From an uncultured Clostridia bacterium (GTDB lineage: Bacteria; Bacillota; Clostridia; Oscillospirales; Ruminococcaceae): 7,571 nucleotides of DNA. A model generated the notes under the pieces. It was not told the DNA's origin. It saw nothing but the letters and a program-made list of their open reading frames with translations, and did not search any database. This document shows, in pieces, positions 6,201 to 7,571 of this stretch; position 1 is the stretch's first letter; each line of letters opens with the position of its first letter. The stretch covers positions 1 to 7,571 of the forward strand of contig CAMOFU010000115.1 in NCBI GenBank assembly GCA_946613705.1, written 5' to 3'. Position numbers and translations under genes: made by a program.

Positions 6201-7535
6201 GTTAGCGATATCAACAGTGTATGATCTGCTGCTGCGGTCGCCGTCTGCCTCCTGCGCGGTAACGGTCACTCTGTACCCGCCCGCTGAGATCGGCGAGCCC
6301 GAGATAACACCCGTATCGGCATTTATGCTGAGTCCGTAGGGCAGACCGTCGGCACTCCAGCTGATCGCCTTTCCCGAAATATAGGGTGCGGCACTCATGG
6401 CGAAAGAATACTTCTTATCCACTTCTCCGTCAGGCAGCTTTTCCGTAGTGATCGTCGGCGGATCGACCGTAATATCGATCATCACAGACTTCTCGGCAGC
6501 TCCGCCTCCCGCCTCCGAGGCACGGACAGTAAAGCTGCTGCTGCCCCTGACAGTCGGCTTTCCGCTGATAACACCGTTTTTGCCGAGGCTCAGACCCGAC
6601 GGCAGAGCTCCCTCTGCTATCGACCATGTGATGCTCTTGCCCGAAACAGCAGGTGTCGCCTCCAGCGCGGCGGAATAATCAACACCCACCTTGCCCTCCG
6701 GCAGCGAGACTGTGTTTATCTTCGGCGGCTTGATATCGGCTATCACGATCGTAACGAACCTGCTCGCATAAGTACCGCCGCTTTCTGTCGCAGTCGTTTT
6801 AAAGGAATATGTCCCGACAACGGTCGGTGTCCCGCTGATGACACCCGTAGTCTTGTTCAGGCTCAGACCGTCCGGCAGCGATGAGACCTCCCATGTGATA
6901 GCACCGCCGTACTGTGCCTCTGCCTCCAGCTTTGCCGAGTAGGCTGCGCCCTTCAAGGCATCAGGCAGCGTCTCGGTGCCGAAAACAGGCGGCTTCAGCA
7001 GATCGCCCGCATCAACGACGTGAACGATGCCTTCCGTGCTGTGCCACTCATCTGAATAGGCTTCGGAATAATAGGTCTCTTTGTCGGTCACTACCTTCAG
7101 CCTGTAGTCTCCCGCAGCCACACTCGGTATGGCTATGTTCTGTATCCATATGTCCAGCCCATACTCGGTCTTGCCCGTGTCGGGGTTGTCGTAGGTGAAC
7201 ACCTCGGGCTGACCATCGCCGCCGTATGCCAGCAGGTCGTACTTCTGAGCCAGAGTGTCGGCATCTGCCAGGTATACACCCTTGACAGTGCAGTCCTGCG
7301 GGATCGACACAAATGCGGATACCGACAGATCGACCCCGCCCTTGGAGTCTCTGACCAGATATCCGTCATTGGTGCCGAAACCGTATTCCTCCATACGGTT
7401 GTTGTCATACCAGTTGGCTTCGAGCCAGTCCTGACTGCCCGCCGAAGCCCTCAGCTCCGTCATCGGGATCAGACTGATGCACATAAGCACAGCCAGTATC
7501 AGCGACACGGTGCGTTTTCCAATACTCGGTCCCAT
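243..7535 (-). CDS. Giant secreted multi-Ig-domain protein with C-terminal type I dockerin
   Basis: This 2430-residue open frame is unbroken. It starts at an ATG 7 bases downstream of GGAGGG, and the first residues form a clear signal peptide. The next in-frame Met codons (18, 25) lie inside the hydrophobic core, so this start is well supported. Visible order: signal peptide 1-32; unknown beta domain 33-181; three He_PIG-type Ig repeats 182-445; unassigned beta-rich region 446-1400; mixed region 1401-1570; helical segment 1571-1806; carboxypeptidase-regulatory-like domain about 1868-1997; Ig-like domain 2001-2106; two CHB_HEX_C-type domains 2113-2284; Cna-B-like domain 2288-2356; dockerin 2367-2424. 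There is no LPxTG motif, SLH repeat or C-terminal membrane anchor, so surface attachment would be by cohesin binding. I see no glycoside hydrolase, esterase, lyase or protease signature. The role is inferred as a cellulosome-type adhesive or binding component; the specific function is unknown. Confidence 0.96.
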   Translation of the reverse strand: MGPSIGKRTVSLILAVLMCISLIPMTELRASAGSQDWLEANWYDNNRMEEYGFGTNDGYLVRDSKGGVDLSVSAFVSIPQDCTVKGVYLADADTLAQKYDLLAYGGDGQPEVFTYDNPDTGKTEYGLDIWIQNIAIPSVAAGDYRLKVVTDKETYYSEAYSDEWHSTEGIVHVVDAGDLLKPPVFGTETLPDALKGAAYSAKLEAEAQYGGAITWEVSSLPDGLSLNKTTGVISGTPTVVGTYSFKTTATESGGTYASRFVTIVIADIKPPKINTVSLPEGKVGVDYSAALEATPAVSGKSITWSIAEGALPSGLSLGKNGVISGKPTVRGSSSFTVRASEAGGGAAEKSVMIDITVDPPTITTEKLPDGEVDKKYSFAMSAAPYISGKAISWSADGLPYGLSINADTGVISGSPISAGGYRVTVTAQEADGDRSSRSYTVDIANKPLALDGSYEPQIVLSYVGDSLLREQGEYSVFMYTNRSFETGEKAAGVIRCTDKSGAAKTVSFDLSLYYSNAAYCKSKLPENVKSVEGIDLYLNGGKVYSKEIKLDVAPSMTISFDGRITSGAKPYLNVKNADGNAVYQAYIYDTAKTVVLKNLAPGRYTLEASAYVSDYGNMTFGTAEVTLESGLGTSAVLKLTDHRAKKVYAHATADGSNVGWWGRSYKWYADAEGRELISEADSYTLLDGEEVYLRAVPKDSYAVQYVESDLIKVILDSEADISVPFKKKPSITVTGSVKAEDLTGGSYSNDFWIYCINIARPGENSVMSISSSSYYSGTQYSADGITEGTVITASIYGEYHKSVSYTVTAKDIKAGSLSKNFDVPLREGRIYLDVNIINADGNTAQGRLNDLYKVKVTKADGTELAVKRSDSAVIVLDPDRIKKGDKLTVYAEGWPSTFGPAYDGTAEVTVQKDSEGKLYARGGLDFVQRRTVYLELRRPMSGALQLLVYNGRGELIVSKDDFFSSRSSGQRGWAGGLLPDKYTFVAVNGEYFSTLLPEDTDTAAEAMALKHSGYTTIDVTNENNKGGTITLSAEAAAFKGLGKVNQDISKVTMSKTWGSFITVDADIVPKEGFEPDGGVTLRLMTNQPQGNQGNGYVNTYSLSVNGTPIQIDRWESRNGIIQQDGSITLTLGKEQLEALGGFPMTVSTVISQTEYESMSCYAFLQYDEGGQLHTDLIGSFVQDLAVISLEAPPETADGSFTVYGQAMPSTNGFQGYAQDKQQDYNVVIFCNGAPVGKTTTDYRGQYKAKVNVDTSAFGEYDAIEFTAAGAYADGTFARTSDTVQVIYTPNDGVLSKYVLYWESHEGDAERGWMQSMVVWDDGDPVSRDQSWYRGAHNNEKARVQWKITFDNPDQITAAAVNIPRNGYMKMIDAVKQEDGTWLTPLTFIPGSAPDGAYVSYSTKPRPEHLEKAEDGKYTEAQLKRVYDRLAGTSLISDLTVVGEDMFFKLGNGGADIPVSITHTEESWDKAEIKELSALKPAFNYGSDAGDLSPNVVLYREGWFPAEEMDGFTEKELVFGTQSVRRYDEDSTTIFISTVMTAARRVEVLWDTAAKKKNICITDIGGGRLYDPALSSDAQDRIGAAGKTLAEQYLVAANAQKVMDTWSAFYVQYAAAFSEAAEAEINGAAFTERAKFAAEHLKTSDRVLNASTGIPFWDAVTDAADKFKKAQETGEDMAEWMQEIDVTSDEIFKLHRFLKDNYCLQVYFKDNQSNGYLGPFDIVPEIREMFGQRMTQEVVKALDNATSFGKDFGEKGLKAAWDKVKDEAKNYTYNEFKTRVREQAWGRKSTSLARRLYMAARYAQKYGSSDGLCSNIDWTNWPKDLYDPDAYANRDDREREKDILERYRDRILTPVNYTRVTAPSGPKGRYDPSGYVYEAVPSNRVEGAEVTLYTLFGSVDVTRDEYDVITGISGGAAVEADPDAFGIEPNPQTTGADGRYQWFVPEGWWRVKVTADGYEDADTGSSKSFGLDAVKNRADGCWYMPVLPVQLDVNIPLVSYEAPKIKSVKASTLGIDVVFSKYMNESTLTKANFTLLVNGKPADFSIVKVNSEKSGTGRKAPSYTSELLLTYKNAAEGDRIQLAVGNLAESYAGVQMDERYDSGELTVTNPAQVKKPTADTEAGEVEKNTEVILSTATAGAVIRYTTDGSEPTEKSAVYSSAIIITEDMTVKAKAFRAGMSPSKMLTASYTVKAETVMPAKAEATIDGAAVNDGDTVKKGLLMLTTPTPGAVIYYTTNGICPRDDPEPILYTEPIALEPGTYFFRIRSNLDGEWSDGLPLHLTVADDAAAEITVNVHSKKAHGEITLTVTDAEGKEAAAEANGGGSFTAKGLTDGEYTVTAAVKGFVTKTITVTVSGGIGEGSTDLYLFGDVNRDGDVNMKDYTALQKYLNHWDIDIEVPSADLNRDGNINMRDYTLMQKYLNGWPTDIETA
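264..437 (-). other. Type I dockerin (residues 2367-2424)
   Basis: Two EF-hand-like calcium loops with helices. Loop 1 is D2369, N2371, D2373, N2377, D2380 followed by YTALQKYLN; loop 2 is D2401, N2403, D2405, N2409, D2412 followed by YTLMQKYLN. All calcium ligand positions (1, 3, 5, 9, 12) are intact in both. The dockerin binds a cohesin on a scaffoldin, anchoring the protein to a cellulosome-like complex. The two halves are nearly symmetric, and their DNA (267-331 and 363-427) matches at about three quarters of positions, with an exact 96-base offset. Confidence 0.97.
468..674 (-). other. Cna-B/regulatory-like domain before the dockerin (residues 2288-2356)
   Basis: A short beta-sandwich pattern: EITVNVHSKKAHGEITLTVT, then FTAKGLTDGEYTVTAAVKGF (2325-2344), then TKTITVTVSGG. 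The LTDGEYTVTAxxxGF element is typical of carboxypeptidase-regulatory or Cna-B-like modules. In many clostridial dockerin proteins such a module directly precedes the dockerin, as it does here. Confidence 0.7.
684..950 (-). other. Degenerate CHB_HEX_C-type domain 2 (residues 2196-2284)
   Basis: The core VIYYTTNGICPRDDPEPILY (2230-2249) and a following GTYFFRIRSNLDGEWSDG strand align with the preceding copy. The Ser-x-Pro-Thr of the hallmark is replaced by Ile-Cys-Pro-Arg, and the spacing to the Tyr is longer. It ends with LTVAD (2280-2284) before the next domain. Confidence 0.75.
966..1199 (-). other. CHB_HEX_C-type domain 1 (residues 2113-2190)
   Basis: The core IRYTTDGSEPTEKSAVYSSA (2141-2160), followed by ITEDMTVKAKAFRAGMSPS, matches the chitobiase/beta-hexosaminidase C-terminal domain, whose hallmark is YTTDGSxPT...Y...I.....T.KA.A...G...S. 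In secreted multimodular proteins this Ig-like fold acts as a spacer or accessory domain, not a catalytic one. Confidence 0.9.
1218..1535 (-). other. Ig-like domain with FSKYM motif (residues 2001-2106)
   Basis: APKIKSVKAS begins a strand pattern followed by GIDVVFSKYMNESTLTKANF (2013-2032). This is the usual core of bacterial Ig-like domains of the SbsA/Big_5 type, in which a strand V-x-F-S-x-x-M is followed by T-x-x-N-F. The domain directly follows the regulatory-like domain, which suggests the two form one structural unit. Confidence 0.7.
1545..1934 (-). other. Carboxypeptidase-regulatory-like domain with PSGYVYE motif (residues about 1868-1997)
   Basis: The segment starts with RYDPSGYVYEAVPSNRVEGA (1868-1887), continues to NPQTTGADGRYQWFVPEGWW (1929-1948) and a GYEDA turn, and closes with PVLPVQLDVNIPLV (1984-1997). 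The pattern of a sugar- or protein-binding beta-sandwich with G-x-Y-x-W-x-V-P-x-G-x-W-x-V-K is that of carboxypeptidase-regulatory-like folds. From memory, the PSGYVYE...NPQ...VPEG...LDVNI layout recurs in large secreted Firmicutes proteins; this recollection is not verified here. Confidence 0.7.
2118..2825 (-). other. Alpha-helical island (residues about 1571-1806)
   Basis: Composition switches sharply from beta-type to helix-type: Ala-, Glu-, Lys- and Gln-rich amphipathic runs such as AGKTLAEQYLVAANAQKVMD (about 1584-1603), AEAEINGAAFTERAKFAAEHL (about 1620-1640), EEGLKAAWDKVKDEAK-like text near 1753-1768 and SLARRLYMAARYAQKYG (about 1790-1806). A highly charged stretch (1831-1850, NRDDREREK and following) comes just after it. 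No known family is recognised. It separates the upstream beta-rich region from the C-terminal Ig and docking modules. Confidence 0.6.
3336..6200 (-). other. Unassigned beta-rich multi-domain region (residues 446-1400)
   Basis: About 950 residues with alternating hydrophobic strands, many Gly/Asp turns and few cysteines, as expected for a series of beta-sandwich modules. Several Cna-B or carboxypeptidase-regulatory-like elements recur, for example LKNLAPGRYTLEASAYV (about 596-612) and LLPDKYTFVAVNGEYF (about 977-992). The last part (about 1285-1345) is rich in Trp. I cannot name families for these modules with confidence or place their borders exactly. No enzyme motif is apparent. Confidence 0.6.
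6201..6461 (-). other. Putative Ig (He_PIG-type) repeat 3 (residues 359-445)
   Basis: Third copy, opening with Pro-Pro (359-360), with LPYGLSINADTGVISGSP at 398-415 and a YRVTVTAQEADG strand. It follows repeat 2 with no linker, so the three repeats probably form a stiff tandem rod near the N terminus. Confidence 0.88.
6462..6728 (-). other. Putative Ig (He_PIG-type) repeat 2 (residues 270-358)
   Basis: Second copy of the roughly 88-residue unit. It opens with Pro-Pro (270-271) and carries LPSGLSLGKNGVISGKP at 311-327 and a SSFTVRAS strand. One residue is missing in the loop compared with repeats 1 and 3 (KNG instead of KTTG or ADTG). The family assignment rests on the conserved GLSL and GVISGxP elements. 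Confidence 0.88.
6735..6992 (-). other. Putative Ig (He_PIG-type) repeat 1 (residues 182-267)
   Basis: The repeat begins with Pro-Pro (182-183) and has the He_PIG-type core LPDGLSLNKTTGVISGTP at 220-237, followed by a GTYSFKTTAT strand. This core (LPxGLSLxxxTGxISGxP) is diagnostic of the putative-Ig family of extracellular bacterial proteins, which usually serve as spacers or carbohydrate/adhesion modules. Confidence 0.9.
6993..7439 (-). other. N-terminal beta-rich domain of unknown family (residues 33-181)
   Basis: This first mature segment is rich in Tyr, Trp, Asp and alternating hydrophobic residues, as in a secreted beta-sandwich. It includes a strand-like WIQNIAIPSVAAGDYRLKV run (about 130-148), reminiscent of ligand-binding or Ig-like modules in which a compact GDYxLxV strand closes the fold. 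I do not recognise a named family. It leads through a short linker (D175-K181) into the first Ig repeat. Confidence 0.5.
7440..7535 (-). other. Sec signal peptide (residues 1-32)
   Basis: The N terminus has a short basic n-region (K7, R8), a hydrophobic core from V10 to M25 and an Ala-Ser-Ala motif at 30-32 followed by Gly33, a typical signal peptidase I site. C19 lies within the core but without a lipobox before it, so a lipoprotein is unlikely. The product is therefore expected outside the cell, consistent with the dockerin. Confidence 0.9.
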
Positions 7536-7542
7536 TCTTCAT

Positions 7543-7548
7543 CCCTCC
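7543..7548 (-). promoter_or_regulatory. Ribosome binding site GGAGGG
   Basis: A strong Shine-Dalgarno sequence lies 7 bases before the ATG, which is ideal spacing. Another ATG (7540-7542), just after the site, is out of frame and too close to it, so it does not compete. Confidence 0.9.
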
Positions 7549-7564
7549 GTTTGTGTGAAAATTC

Positions 7565-7570
7565 AGTATA
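7565..7570 (-). promoter_or_regulatory. Candidate -10 box TATACT
   Basis: TATACT differs from the sigma-A consensus TATAAT at one position. It would start transcription about 20-25 bases before the start codon, leaving a leader just long enough for the ribosome binding site. The -35 region is outside the window, so this is only a candidate. Confidence 0.3.
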
Positions 7571-7571
7571 G

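Overview
The window holds one very large gene on the minus strand (7535 to 243, 2430 codons plus stop), its short 5' leader, its rho-independent terminator, and about 155 bases of downstream intergenic DNA with a small repeat cluster. No catalytic domain, RNA gene, CRISPR array or transposase is visible.

The encoded protein is exported (signal peptide, residues 1-32) and ends in a two-repeat type I dockerin (about 2367-2424). A dockerin is the plug that binds a cohesin on a scaffoldin, so the product is probably a component of a cellulosome-like surface complex. The dockerin wording (NMKDYTALQKYLN, NMRDYTLMQKYLN), the Gram-positive type Shine-Dalgarno and the moderate GC content suggest an anaerobic gut or rumen Ruminococcus-like member of the Clostridia/Oscillospiraceae. 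That placement is inference.

Protein layout from N to C terminus: signal peptide; a roughly 150-residue beta-rich N-terminal domain of unknown family; three tandem putative-Ig (He_PIG-type) repeats, each opening with a Pro-Pro pair; about 950 residues of unassigned beta-sandwich-like sequence; a mixed region; an alpha-helical island (about 1571-1806) that stands out in an otherwise beta-rich chain; a carboxypeptidase-regulatory-like domain with a PSGYVYE motif; an Ig-like domain with an FSKYM motif; two chitobiase/hexosaminidase C-terminal-type (CHB_HEX_C) domains, the second degenerate; a small Cna-B/regulatory-like domain; and the dockerin.

The gene appears to be a single-gene transcription unit, although the upstream edge is only 36 bases from the start codon. 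A candidate -10 box and a strong ribosome binding site precede it, and a long hairpin followed by seven T's closes it 44 bases after the stop. Nothing identifies a substrate. The best reading is a non-enzymatic adhesin, spacer or binding subunit docked onto a cohesin scaffold.
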